DNA from: Tetradesmus obliquus
Taxonomy: Eukaryota > Chlorophyta > Chlorophyceae > Sphaeropleales > Scenedesmaceae
Assembly: GCA_030272155.1 (NCBI GenBank)
Contig: CP126191.1
Span: 394,501-458,500 of the forward strand
Direction of reading: 5' to 3'
DNA: 64,000 bases
Shown: positions 48,001-58,342 of the stretch, in pieces
Layout: every line of letters starts with the position of its first letter
How positions within the stretch are numbered: the first letter of the stretch is position 1
Notes under the pieces: generated by a model
Databases searched by the model: none
Seen by the model: only the letters and a program-made list of their open reading frames with translations
What the model was told of the DNA's origin: nothing
Program-made: the position numbers and the translations under genes

Positions 48001-48235
48001 TCGATCGGGTGAATTGTACTTGGGTCGAGGGCGAGGCGCAACGCCTCGAGGGGCGCCTGCAGCAGCAGCAGCAGCAGCAGCAGCGGAAGCAGCAGTGGCA
48101 GCAGATCATGGAATCTTCATCATTCACCAGCGCCACATCGATGGTTCACAGAGACCTCCCCGTTCACCAGCGCCACATCAATCAGGTGGATTGTTGAGGG
48201 GTCTAGGGCGAGGCGCAGCGCCTCCAGTGGGGCCT

Positions 48236-48291
<56 letters not shown>

Positions 48292-48883
48292 CGTTGCAAT
48301 CACATGCGGCAGCAGCAGAGTTGACGAGCACTTCGCCGTTCACCAGTGCCACATCAATGGGGTGGATTGTGGAGGGGTCGAGGGCGAGGCGCAGCGCCTC
48401 CAGCGGGGCCTGCAGCAGCGGCAGCATGCAGGCGTTGCATTCATAGGCGGCAGCAGCAGAGTTGATGAGCACTTCGCCGTTCACCAGCGCTAGCCGTTCA
48501 CCAGCGCTAAATAATGGGGTGGATAGTGGAGGGGTCAAGGGCAAGGCGCAGCGCCTCCAGGGGCGCCTGGTGCAGCAAAATGAGGCATTGGTATATTGTT
48601 TTTATTCCATGTGGTTACGGCAGCAGGAGGGGGCGGCAGTGCTACCTGCGATGCCTGATGCTGAAACCTAATGCAACTGTTTTCTTACGGTGCTGCCATA
48701 TATGGCGCTGCAGTGCAGCGCCTGCAGCGCATGGCTGTCCCACTTGGGCTGCTACTACTAGCAAAAGCAGTACTTCTGCTGCTGCTGCTCACCAGAGAGA
48801 TGCCTGACGCGGATGCCAGGTCACTGGCCGTTCCCACGGCGGCTGCGCTAGCTGCTGCTGCTGCTGCTGCTGCTACTCGCAGC

Positions 48884-48921
<38 letters not shown>

Positions 48922-49426
48922 AGCTCACCAGGGAGATGCCTGAGGCCGAGGCCAAGTCATTGGCAGTGCCCAGCGGCAGCTGCGCAATGCTGATGTGGCG
49001 TGGTGCATCATGCTTCAGCAGCGCAGCCACAAGCTCGTTGAGAGTGCCGTCACCACCACCAGCAACCAGCGTGTCATACCTGCGGCATAATCAACAGGAC
49101 AGAGTATGTATAATAACAAATTTACACAAGAGTGTGCACAAGAACGAATTTACACATCCTCCGAGTCCTCACGGACCGCAGTGGATGCGAAACTGCGCAT
49201 TCAAGCAAAGTATGTGTGTAAAATGTGGCGCGGCGCGGCGCGGCGTGCTTCAGCAGCGCAGCCACCAGCTCAGTGAGGGTGCCGTCGCCGCCACCAGCTA
49301 CTACCGTCATCATCATCATGTTGCCAGTGTGTCATACTTGCGGTGCCAGGAGGATTTACGCAAGCATTAGTGCATTACTGTTGTGAAGAGGAACATGAGG
49401 CCGGCAGGCTGCTGCAGCGCGATGAT

Positions 49427-49473
<47 letters not shown>

Positions 49474-50005
49474 CCTCACCGCTGGCTGTCCCACAGCTCC
49501 ACCGCCTCCCTCACAAACTGATCCACATCGCCAGAGTCCCACGTCACACGCACCACCACCTGCAGCAGCAGAGTGCGGCAATAGCGGCAGGGGAGGCAGC
49601 TGAATGCTCACCAACATATGCCGATGATGGAACGAAGCAACTTGTAGTGCTGTGGTATTGTACACGTGACTTGGCCCCTCCCAGGTTGCACTTTTAGGTC
49701 CAATGTCCAAAGCATTGAAAGTTGATTGTGTAGGGCAACAGCAGACAGCCAAGCTGGCAGCTGCTGCTCAAAGCCACGTGCATCACCTCATGGCCTTCCT
49801 CCTTCAGCTGCTTGATAGCATCTCTGACTTGGTCGTCTTCAATCCGCTTTCCATGCAGAATCAGCAGCAGCTTGCGTGGGGCGACCTGCTGCTGCTTGTC
49901 CTGCTGGTCCTGGCCTACTGACGTAGCAGGCACAGTCTGCTGCTGCTTCTTAGACGTGTTGAATTCAGTCTTTTGTGCCTGGTCGCGAGCAACTGCGGCG
50001 TCCAT
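44318..50005 (-). CDS. YegS/BmrU-type lipid kinase (diacylglycerol-kinase catalytic domain)
   Basis: ATP-dependent phosphorylation of a lipid such as diacylglycerol or phosphatidylglycerol. Exons 50005-49778, 49559-49480, 49079-48929, 48056-47873, 46336-46233, 45834-45691, 45363-45215, 45005-44845 and 44520-44318 join in frame to 467 residues. After a Gln-rich lead comes LLLILHGKRIEDDQVRDAI and HEVMHVVVRVTWDSGDVDQF, closely following bacterial YegS. The nucleotide loop AGGGDGTLNELVAAL and PLGTANDLASASGI are intact. The C-terminal lobe gives FITGLKPIRGVRLTL, RQMGRMLNVCPDALLDDGLLD, DGEPS and FEVLPRRIQLHLPDSRLLL. A basic stretch and one hydrophobic segment (TLLWGALLTVGFAAGLQA) end the protein, so a C-terminal membrane anchor is likely; bacterial YegS lacks this. 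Substrate unknown. This gene carries the largest set of exon echoes in the window. Confidence 0.85.
45410..45482 (-). repeat. Upstream echo of lipid-kinase exon 7 5' edge
   Basis: The reverse complement reads ALATDVLSSGLNRARGGM, a diverged copy of the exon 7 start (SLASDVLSLGLSKAQGGM) at 45363. Confidence 0.75.
46028..46185 (-). repeat. Two downstream echoes of lipid-kinase exon 5 3' edge
   Basis: 46130-46185 and 46028-46095 repeat 46225-46290 (LTLPTSPDCRHDSYSPDQ with the donor). Each keeps a GT after the last CAG or AAG. Confidence 0.88.
46505..46562 (-). repeat. Upstream echo of lipid-kinase exon 5 5' edge
   Basis: Resembles 46290-46345, the acceptor region and first codons of the exon (GFRQLFITG). 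Confidence 0.75.
46905..47720 (-). repeat. Four downstream copies of lipid-kinase exon 4 3' half
   Basis: The segment GPVSEVSSKGMSDALKKLLG to AVAVAG with its gtgag donor, in the parent at 47873-47965, recurs at about 47620-47712, 47362-47440, 47098-47200 and 46905-46980. Intron text between copies is shared too. The copies at 47620 and 47098 keep the longer stretch starting VFMNLATAGPVSE. Confidence 0.92.
48118..48575 (-). repeat. Three upstream copies of lipid-kinase exon 4 5' half
   Basis: The acceptor and exon start APLEALRLALDPSTIHPIDV to ALVNGEV, parent at 48056, recur at about 48120-48237, 48325-48415 and 48460-48572. The outermost copy has a deletion and a short internal repeat. Only the parent joins 5' and 3' halves into an intact exon. 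Confidence 0.92.
48788..48846 (-). repeat. Downstream echo of lipid-kinase exon 3 3' edge
   Basis: The reverse complement reads GTASDLASASGISL with a gtgagc donor, copying GTANDLASASGISL of the exon ending at 48929. Confidence 0.88.
49228..49343 (-). repeat. Upstream echo of lipid-kinase exon 3 5' edge (ATP-loop exon)
   Basis: The reverse complement copies the exon start YDTL, then AGGGDGTLTELVAALLKH. The acceptor CAG has become CAA and a short insertion breaks the start, so it looks like a decaying copy of 49079. Confidence 0.85.
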
Positions 50006-50376
50006 CGCGTGCTGACGGTTCTGTTGCCCAGTGTTCTCAATGTGAGTTTCAAGGCTTCACGACCCTTATGACCCGAGCTACACAATCGAAGTACTCTCAC
50101 ATATATGCGTCCAGGTAGAGCCGTGACCATACACGAGCCAGCGATCCTGTCGGAGTAGGCTACGTCATCACCCTCAACTCAGGAACGGCTGCTGTTGTCA
50201 GCATGCCGTCGGTTTCTTAATCCTTGTCTATCACATATCATTTAGCTACACGTCGAGTGTTCCTGGCAGTCTGAGGCGTAGCCTGGGGGCAGCTGATGAA
50301 CTAGGGTTGCTGGTTGGCAGCAGCAGGAGCAGCAGGAGCAGCAGGAGCAGCTCGCGAGTTCGCCAGGACGGGCAGC
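50006..50376. promoter_or_regulatory. Short divergent promoter region, lipid kinase / CorA
   Basis: Only 371 bases separate the two start codons, which point away from each other, so the promoters must be shared or overlapping. Confidence 0.5.
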
Positions 50377-52078
50377 ATGTCTGCTGTCACGGAGCACTCC
50401 GACACCTGGTTCACGCAAGATGTTGTTGTGCCGGATCAGCTCAAGCTGCGGCGCTACTCCAGCTCCAGCAGCAAGAGCAGCGGGAACAGCAGCACCAGCA
50501 GCCTAGGTATGCTTGAAGAGGCCATAACGTTGCCTCGACATCAGCGCGTGTGACAATTATCGTGCTGAATTTGCATTTTTGGCAGCGTCTGTCAGCAGCT
50601 ATCGTCCTCACTATGACGTTTTCTGGGAGTTAGCTGTGCCACGAGACACTCTGTCCATTTCGTTGCGGAACCCCTATGGTTGCGGCAACCTACCTCTGCT
50701 GCAGCATGGGCCGCTGCCCAGCCATTCCATCGAAACATGTATACATTGCACACACCTGACCAGCATGCATGACCTGGCTTACTAACAGTTGCAACACGGC
50801 AATACAGCTACGCAGCAGCGCAGGTCAATCCAACCTGCACCTTGCAACCGGGCCTCCTGCTGCAGCTGGTGATGCCAGCACACATCCTGCGCATACCTCA
50901 AGTTCAACAGTAGCCGCACCTCTGCTTACCTCCGCACTGCCCTGCTGCTGCTGCATTGCTGTATGTCATGCCTCATCAGAGCTGGAGGTGTCGCGTCTGG
51001 CGCAGGCGCTGCGGCGCATCACGGCGCCCTGCAACATCACGGCAGTCGACTACAGCAGGAGCCGCGCACGCTTCTACTCAGGTGGCTGGTGCCTGGCACA
51101 CGCGACAGTGAATGTTTTGTAGCACAACAGCAATGTCGCACAAGCGGCAGGCGCTACACCTGCATCCTGCTTGCAGCAGCTGTCGCGCGGATCATCCTGC
51201 AGCTGCATGCACGGCGTTGCATGGTTCTACACCGAGCTGCAACTCCTCACACTCTGCTGCTATGCTGCTGCTGCTGCTGCCTCAGACCTGGATGGCAGCA
51301 ACCTGCCGTCCTTCCTGGCTGCTGGGCGGCCCGGCTGGTCTGCTGTGCGCTGGATCGTGGTGGACGGCGTGTCGGGGGACGTGCTGCAGGTGCATGGATG
51401 GCAGGCAGCAGGCTATGTACGGGCTGTAGCTGCAGCAGACAGTGAATTCAACTATAGTCGACAGGCTACAACATCGCTCTGCACCCAGGTTTAACCAGCT
51501 TCAGCAATTGCACTGCAATGGTAGCAGCAGCGGCGCGGTGGCAGGGTGCGCATAAATGCATCAGCCGCTGGTGCCAGCAGAGCCACGCCACAGCACAAAC
51601 CATAGAGATACCACGTGGTATGTATGTTGGTGCTGCTGCTGCTGCTGCTGGCACCAGACGCTTGCTGAGCACTACGACCTGCACCCGCTGGCCATTGAGG
51701 ATGTCATCAACTTCCAGCGCATCAAGTGCATCAGGTGACACCCTGGTGCTGCTGCTGCTGCTGCTGTCCCCGTGTGTGATCGCAGTTGTCCTTGGGCACA
51801 ATTAGTGGGACTTCAGGTTGTCTGTGATGGTGTTGGGAAGGTATGCCATGCACTTCATGTCCTCTGCTTGGAACTATGCAGGCTGACTAAAACTGCATGC
51901 AGTGGGGGGCAGTCTGCAGTGTGTGCACCTGCTGTACTGCTGTATCAACTGGCTATGCTGCCGCCACTGCTGCCGCTGCTGCTGCTGCTGCTGCCGCTGT
52001 TCATACTGCAGCTACCCTGGGCACATGTATGTGGCTGCGCACATATGGCAGCTGCAGAAGGTCAAGGGCTTCGCTTCT

Positions 52079-52122
<44 letters not shown>

Positions 52123-53360
52123 CAGCGGCTTCAACACCTCAGCGCCGCATGGAGTGCACAATCACCCGATGCCACCGCAGCAGCAGCAGCCACAGACAGC
52201 TGCCAGCCCACAACCCTCACGAGCAGCAGCAGCAGGAGGGCAGCCAGGAAGCAGCAGCCATGTTGGGTCGCGGCAGCAGCAGCAGGACGGGGCGGATGAG
52301 TTTCGGCTGTATGTTGGTCCTGGCAGCTCAGCAGCCGATTTGAAAAGTAACAACATCAGCCGCCGCCCTGCTGCAGCCGACGCGTCACCTAACGCCACAG
52401 AAGATCTGGCGGCTGAGCTGTTGGATACAGAAAGTGACACGTCATCACTTGTCAGCAGCCTCGACAGCGAGGAGGCACTTCACGGCGGCAGGGATGAACT
52501 TGTGTATGAATCTGACGATGAAGATGAAGATAAGCGGGTGACGGCGCGTGAGAAGATGGGAGGGGCGGTGTTTGCAACACACCCGCATGCAACGTGGATG
52601 GCCGGGTTCCGGGGCAAGGGCGCAGCAGAGCAACAGCAGCAGCAGCAGCAGCAGCAGCAAGATAAGAAGCAGCAGCAGCAGGGGTCAGTTCGGTTGAACA
52701 AGAAGCTGCTAGAGAAGCATGAGCAGCTGCAGCAGCAGCAGCAGGGGCCAGTGGGGCTAGGAGAGCAGCACCAGCAGCTGCAGCAGCCGCTGCTTGGCAC
52801 AGAGATGCCTGCTGAGGCAGCAGCAGCAGCTGGCGACTCAGCAGGCGTCCAAAGTGCAGCAGACGCAGCAGACGAGCCAGATGCAGCACAAGCACAAGCA
52901 GACGGTGTCACCACATCTGCTCAGCAGCAGCAAGTGCAGCAGCAGCAGCTGCTGGGGATTGATGCTGCCATGGAGGCAGCCACAGGCGCAGGCACCCTCA
53001 GCGGCCACTTTGCTGGCTGCGCGGCTTGTACCGCATGTGCCAGCAGTGTGCGGCTGGTGGTGCCGCTGCACAGCAGCGCCTTCAACTATCGGCCGACACG
53101 CTCCGTGATGCGGCGGCGGCGACTGATGATGCAGCAGGTGATGCTGGCCACGCGGGCTGCTGGTGTGACCTGGCTGCCACGTTGCAGCAGGATGTTGATG
53201 CTGCTGGGTTTCCGCTGTGCTAACGCATCACTTCTGCAGCGTTTGCCGGCTGGTTGATCACACCGGCTGCAGCAGCTAGTTAGGGCCTAAACAGTTTACG
53301 GCTGTGGCTAACACAAACATGCTGCGTTTTACAAGATGCTGCGCGCCATGCTGTGCCTTG

Positions 53361-53391
<31 letters not shown>

Positions 53392-55303
53392 GCTGCCAGG
53401 TGTCCATGTTCCTGCACTCCACTGGTGTGCTCATCACCATCTTCCCTGGCAGGGCGGCAGGGGGTGGCTCCGCGGCAGCAAAGGTGCGGGGGCACGGGCA
53501 GGCAGGGCGCAACACGGCCAGTTGACGCATGATTTAAGCAGCAGATAATGTATTGTTCAATTGTTAGTTGGCCAGCGGTGGGATCTGCCAGCAAGCATGC
53601 CAAATTGCAAACATTAACACGGCTGCTTGGCTGCAGCATGGTCTGCGTGCTCTCTTGCTGGCCACCTGCTCAGCAGCTTTGCAACACCAGCAAGCAGCAA
53701 CACAGCCTTTGTCCTGCCATGTGCAAGTAATCAATGCCAAACTCAGGCAGCTGCTGCTACTGCTGCTGCTGCTGCTGCTTGCACTGCTGGGCCAGATTGC
53801 TGGCCCTATCATGCGTGGCATCCGCGGCATGAGCAGCCTGCTGCTGGAGAGTGAGGACGCTGGCTTCCTGCTGCAGGTGGGCGTTGATGACACACACGGG
53901 TGGGGGCAGGGGAGGGTGGGGTGTTATAACCCACTCTGGCACACCTGCCATAGTTAGGGCAGGTGTGCCAGAGACGCTCCAGTCATTGTGGTGCATGCAG
54001 GGTGGAGGACGAGGGCGCCGGACTCCTGCTGCAGGTGCGCCAGCTGTGCTGTGTGGGCTTTCGGATGCCGCAGGGATAGCATTAGTGTTCAATCAGCATT
54101 TCCCACGCCCCTTCTGCTGCTGCTGCTGCCGCCCCTCGCCCACCAGGCGCTGCTGCGCAGCTGCATGTCGTACAGCCTGCCGGTGTTTGGCCGCCTGGCT
54201 GACGTGCTGTCACGGCTGGACGCGCGCGTGCTTGAGGGCAGGGCAGCCATGAAGCTGACACGGCGGCTGCACGTGCTGCTGATTGATCTCAGCATACTGG
54301 CGCGCAGGTGCGCTTGCCGTCGTGGCGGTCCGTTGTAGCTTGTATGTCGAGGCCGGTGTTGTGATCGTGGGGTAATGCATTGACTTGAGCATACTGGCGC
54401 ACGGTTGCAGCTTTTCAAGTTATGTTGTGGCAGCTGGGTCATGGTTCGGTTGTTGGTGATGGTGGGTCACGTGCTGCTCATCAACCTCAGCATACTGGCG
54501 CGCAGGTGCGCTTGCTGTTGTGTTCGTTTGTTTTTGCGGTGGTGTCATGGTAGTTATGGTGGTTGTGGCTCAATCTTGCTGCTCGTACATATCTGCCGCC
54601 TGCAGAATGCCAGCTGCGTACAACACTGCACAATCAGGGCAATTCCATGCATCACACGAAGCCGCCCCCAACAGCCCTGCTGGCGCAGCTTCCAGCCCAT
54701 GCAACCGCATTCTGAACATGCAGCCTCCGTTTGCCCTGCCACATGCTGCAACTTCCAGCCCATGGAGTCGCTGCTGCAGACCAGCCTGGTCAACAAAATC
54801 CCGCCACCCTGTCACCAGCATACCACAGCATGCACCGGCATTCTGAACATGCCGCCGCCGTTTGCCCTGCTGCCACATGCTGCAGCTTCCAGCCCATGGA
54901 GTCACTGCTGCAGACCAGCCTGGTCAGCAAAACCCTGCCACCCTGTCATCAGCATGCCATAGCATGCAACCGCATTTTGAACTTGCCGCCGCTGTTTGCC
55001 CTGCTGCTGCTGCTGCAGCTTCCAGCCCATGGAGTCGCTGCTGCAGGCGCTGGCCACCTCCAGCAGCAGCATACACCACATCTGGCCGGGAGGGCCGGCA
55101 GCAGCAGGCAACCGCACACTGCGCGGCAGCAGCAGCAGCAGCAGCAGTGACACTGACAAAGATGACAGGGATTGTGTGGCTGGTAGGAGCAGCAGCAGCA
55201 GCAGGCTGCGCAGGAGGGGTTCAGAGCACCACAGGGCACTTGAAGCCTCTGCTGCTGTCAGCCCGGCTGCTATCAGGCCAGCAGCAGCTGGCAGTGCAGT
55301 GCC

Positions 55304-55353
<50 letters not shown>

Positions 55354-56380
55354 CACCGCAGCATGATGGGCTTCAGCAGCAAGGGCAGCAGCATGCACAG
55401 CATGATGGTGAGCTTCAGCACCAGCAGCACCAGCACCAGCAGCAGCAGCAGCAGCAGCATGCACAGCACTATGGTGGGCTTCAGCAGCAAGGGCAGCACC
55501 AGATTCCGCAGTACGGTGGACTTCACCACCAGCAGCAGCAGCAGCAGCAGGCACAGCAGTATGGCGGGCTTCACCAGCAGCAGCAGGTGCAGCAGCAGCA
55601 GGGTGTTGCCACAGACCAGCCTGGACTTGTTCTGGATGGCAGCAGCAGGCGGCGCAAGCCCAGCAGCAGCAAGAAAAGCAGCAGCAAGAGCAGCAGCAGC
55701 AGCAGTGGCAGCAGTGGCGGCAGCGCACCCGTCATCATCAGCGGGCTTGCTGTGACGTACCTGGAAGACCTGCTGGACCAGGTGGGGCTTTGCGGGCTGC
55801 AAGGGGATAGGGTTTTGTCAGGGTGCAACAGGCTAGGGTTTGGCTGCTGGAAGGTCGAGCAAGACCTGCTGGACCAATTGGGGGGTCTGGTGGGAGCAAG
55901 ATTGTTATGTACAGCCACCCTTCGAGAGTCTAGGGTGCAGCGGGGGTTGCTAAGGGCGTGAGCCTTCTGGGCCGTGTACAGGGATGAGCAACTCAAGGGC
56001 TGCCAGATGTCACGTTGAGTTCTGACCAGCTGCTTGTTTATGTTCTCGCATAGCGCCGTGCGTCTGGCTTGACTTTCACCTCCCGTCACTGCGTACGCCA
56101 CACACTCCGGTGTACGCCCTGCTGCCTGCTTGTCTCAGGCCGTTGCTGCGACTGGCGATCTGTCAGCCGCGCCTGACCATGTGATGCAGCTTCAAGCCGG
56201 TGGTCACCAGCCTTGTCGTTTGCAACAACCAAACATTGCAGTGCATCTGTGACTGCCTGTTGCAGGTCGTTGCTGTGCCAGGTGGCCTGTCAGCCATGGC
56301 GGATCACGTGACGCGGCTCAACGAGCTGCAGCTGGTGGTCACGTGCACTTCTCTGCTTGTGCTGTTCATCAACATCTATG

Positions 56381-56411
<31 letters not shown>

Positions 56412-57896
56412 TGCCACAGGCTGTGGCCGTGACTGGCGACCTGTCAGCCATGGCTGATCACGTGACACGGCTCAATGAGCTTGTGGTCACAACTGTCGGC
56501 CACGCCAACAACAACGCCAACCTCACGCTGGCACTGCTGGGCACAATATTCCTGCCGCTGACCTGGATCGCAGGTGGGCGGATGTGTTACTTTGTTAGGT
56601 TGTCATCTTGTTATGTAGCACGCACAGTGTTCTGGGTCGCGCACCAACAACGCCAACCTCACGCTGGCCCTGCTGGGACCGTATACCTGCTGCTGAAATG
56701 GATCGCAGGTGGGTGGTCGTGTTATTATTGTGGTGTTGTTGTATCATGCTGCATGTAAAGTTTGCCCAGCCACGCCAACAGCAATGCCAACCTCACACTA
56801 GCGATGCTGAGCATCCCTGACAGTGACGCAGCAAAGCAACGTGACGGCGCTGCTGCTCTTGGAACCCCTGCCTTCGTTCTCACTGCTGCCCCTGCTCTGT
56901 CTGCCGTAACGCTTCACTGCCGCCTGCTTTGCGTCACTGGCTGCTGCGCTGGCCCTACCACAGGCATCTACGGCATGAAGTGAGTGGATGCCAGCTGCCA
57001 GCAGATGCTGTGTGCACTGATAGCGTCCAAACAGGCACGCCTGCCTGCAGCTGCCAGCATGTGCTACTGTATGACTTGCTTAGCCCGCCAGCATTCCAGC
57101 TGAGCCATGCCAGTGTGGGGCGCAGCTCTCAGCATGCCGTCTGATTAGTCGCGGACACCATGTGCATTGAAAGAGGATAGACACATGTGGGTCCTGGCAC
57201 CATCTTAAGTATGAGCCGCAACAGGGTGAACACATGGTCTGAGACCAGACCAGGATTGATGCAAAGAGCAATGCTCTGCCTCGTCCCCAGTCAGCTGCAA
57301 GTACTGCAGTGTTGCCGCCCTGCTCACGGATGTCGTGCAAAGTCTGGTCTGCGCCCAACCCTGCTGCTGCTGGGGCTGCTGCTGTTGCTGCCGCCGCCGC
57401 TGCTGCTGCATCAGCTTTGACGACCTCCCGGAGCTGCACTGGCGCTTCGGCTACCCCTACTTCTACCTTCTGAGCGCAGGCGTGGTGGTGCTGGCGCTGC
57501 TGCTCATGGTGCACATGCGCCTCATCAAGGTGGCTTGTCATGGGGAAGGGAACGGACCTGCACAATGCTGGTTGCCTGCGTGCGGCTGACAACCTTGCTG
57601 CTTGTATTCGGAGAGCTCTGTTCGTTGCTGAGGTTGAGTTTGTTCTGCAAGTCATGCATGGCGTACCTCTGTGTCCGCAGGGTAGACACCGGTAGCTGTG
57701 CCAGTGTTTGCTGCTGCTGCTGCTGCTGCCGCTGCTACTACTGCTTCAGGTGAAGGAGCCTGACTGGCTGCGCAGTGTGCGGCATGCACTGAAGCGGCTC
57801 AAGCGCAGGCTGCTGCCAGGCAGGCACGCCTACGGCCTGCACTTCATGCTGGGCAGCACTGCCAGCGCAGCCGGGCGCCGCAAGAAGGCCAAATAG
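50377..57896 (+). CDS. CorA/MRS2-type Mg2+ transporter with very long low-complexity insertions
   Basis: Pentameric Mg2+ channel family. Exons 50377-50506, 50980-51081, 51286-51389, 51658-51734, 52012-53137, 53400-53483, 53796-53876, 54147-54307, 55019-55781, 56420-56573, 56964-56979, 57415-57529 and 57750-57896 join in frame to 1,019 residues; typical CorA proteins have 300-450. Core blocks: DLHPLAIEDVINFQRIKCI, FLHSTGVLITIFPG, MKLTRRLHVLLIDLSILARR, LAVTYLEDLLDQ, DHVTRLNELVV, ANNNANLTLALLGTIFLPLT and AGIYGMNFDDLPEL with the GMN selectivity signature intact, then a second membrane helix GVVVLALLLMVHMRLI and a basic tail. About 340 residues (from 52070) and 230 residues (from 55050) of Ala/Ser/Gln-rich sequence are inserted in the cytosolic part. 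An optional further exon near 50586-50680 is also in phase. Start is the first ATG of the open frame. Confidence 0.85.
53998..54512 (+). repeat. Echoes of CorA exon 7 and exon 8 3' edges
   Basis: 53999-54034 (VEDEGAGLLLQ, gtgcgc donor) copies the end of the exon at 53876 (LESEDAGFLLQ). 54376-54405 and 54475-54510 copy the end of exon 8 (LLIDLSILARR plus donor) ending at 54307. Confidence 0.82.
54672..54936 (+). repeat. Three upstream echoes of CorA exon 9 5' edge
   Basis: CTTCCAGCCCATG with its preceding acceptor region, the exon start at 55019 (FQPMESLLQ), recurs at about 54690, 54750 and 54888, with shared intron text of about 130 bases between copies. Confidence 0.88.
55850..56345 (+). 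repeat. Echoes flanking the CorA intron 9
   Basis: 55862-55888 copies the end of exon 9 (EDLLDQ). 56139-56207 and 56265-56345 are upstream copies of the start of exon 10 (AVAVTGDLSAMADHVTRLNE), the second very close. Confidence 0.85.
56636..56815 (+). repeat. Two downstream echoes of CorA exon 10 3' edge
   Basis: 56645-56712 and 56770-56812 copy the exon end encoding NNNANLTLALLGT up to WIAG with donor. The first has a frameshift, the second is truncated. Confidence 0.85.
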
Positions 57897-58342
57897 GGTT
57901 GTTTAGCTGCGTGATTTCATGCGGCATGTTTTGTTTGACAGCAGCAGCCAGCCAGGGCAGCAGCACATTGCTGAGCAGCTTGCCCCTGGTCCATCGACAG
58001 TGTCCATAGGTACGGTGCGCAGCTGGAGTTGGGGTGATTGCATAATTTATTTGCGCACAGGAATTGGGTTTGACAGGAAGCTGATGTCTTTTGGTATGCT
58101 CAAGGGCTGCATGGCTGCCGGCCATTCATGAGCTGGACTGCGTCATGTCAGTGCCGGCCTGGTTGTGACCTGAGCCCTGACAGTTGTTGGACTTCAAGTG
58201 TGCCTGAAGTGCAGTGGCACATGAGGGCAGTTGCTTGACATCTGTGGTGTTACAAGTATGTGACTTGTTGACACAACGTTCCCTGCTTCTCTGTTTCTGG
58301 CTACTGCCACAGCATCGTCTGCAGCACACTGACCCTGAGCAC
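57897..58342. other. Short intergenic region, CorA to Dus
   Basis: 446 bases holding the CorA 3' UTR and the dihydrouridine synthase promoter; same-strand neighbours. No separate gene seen. Confidence 0.45.

Noticed and set aside
46905..48575. CRISPR-like or satellite array
   Set aside because: Units differ in length, have exon-derived content with splice sites and belong to one gene; there are no spacers and the host is a nuclear eukaryotic genome.
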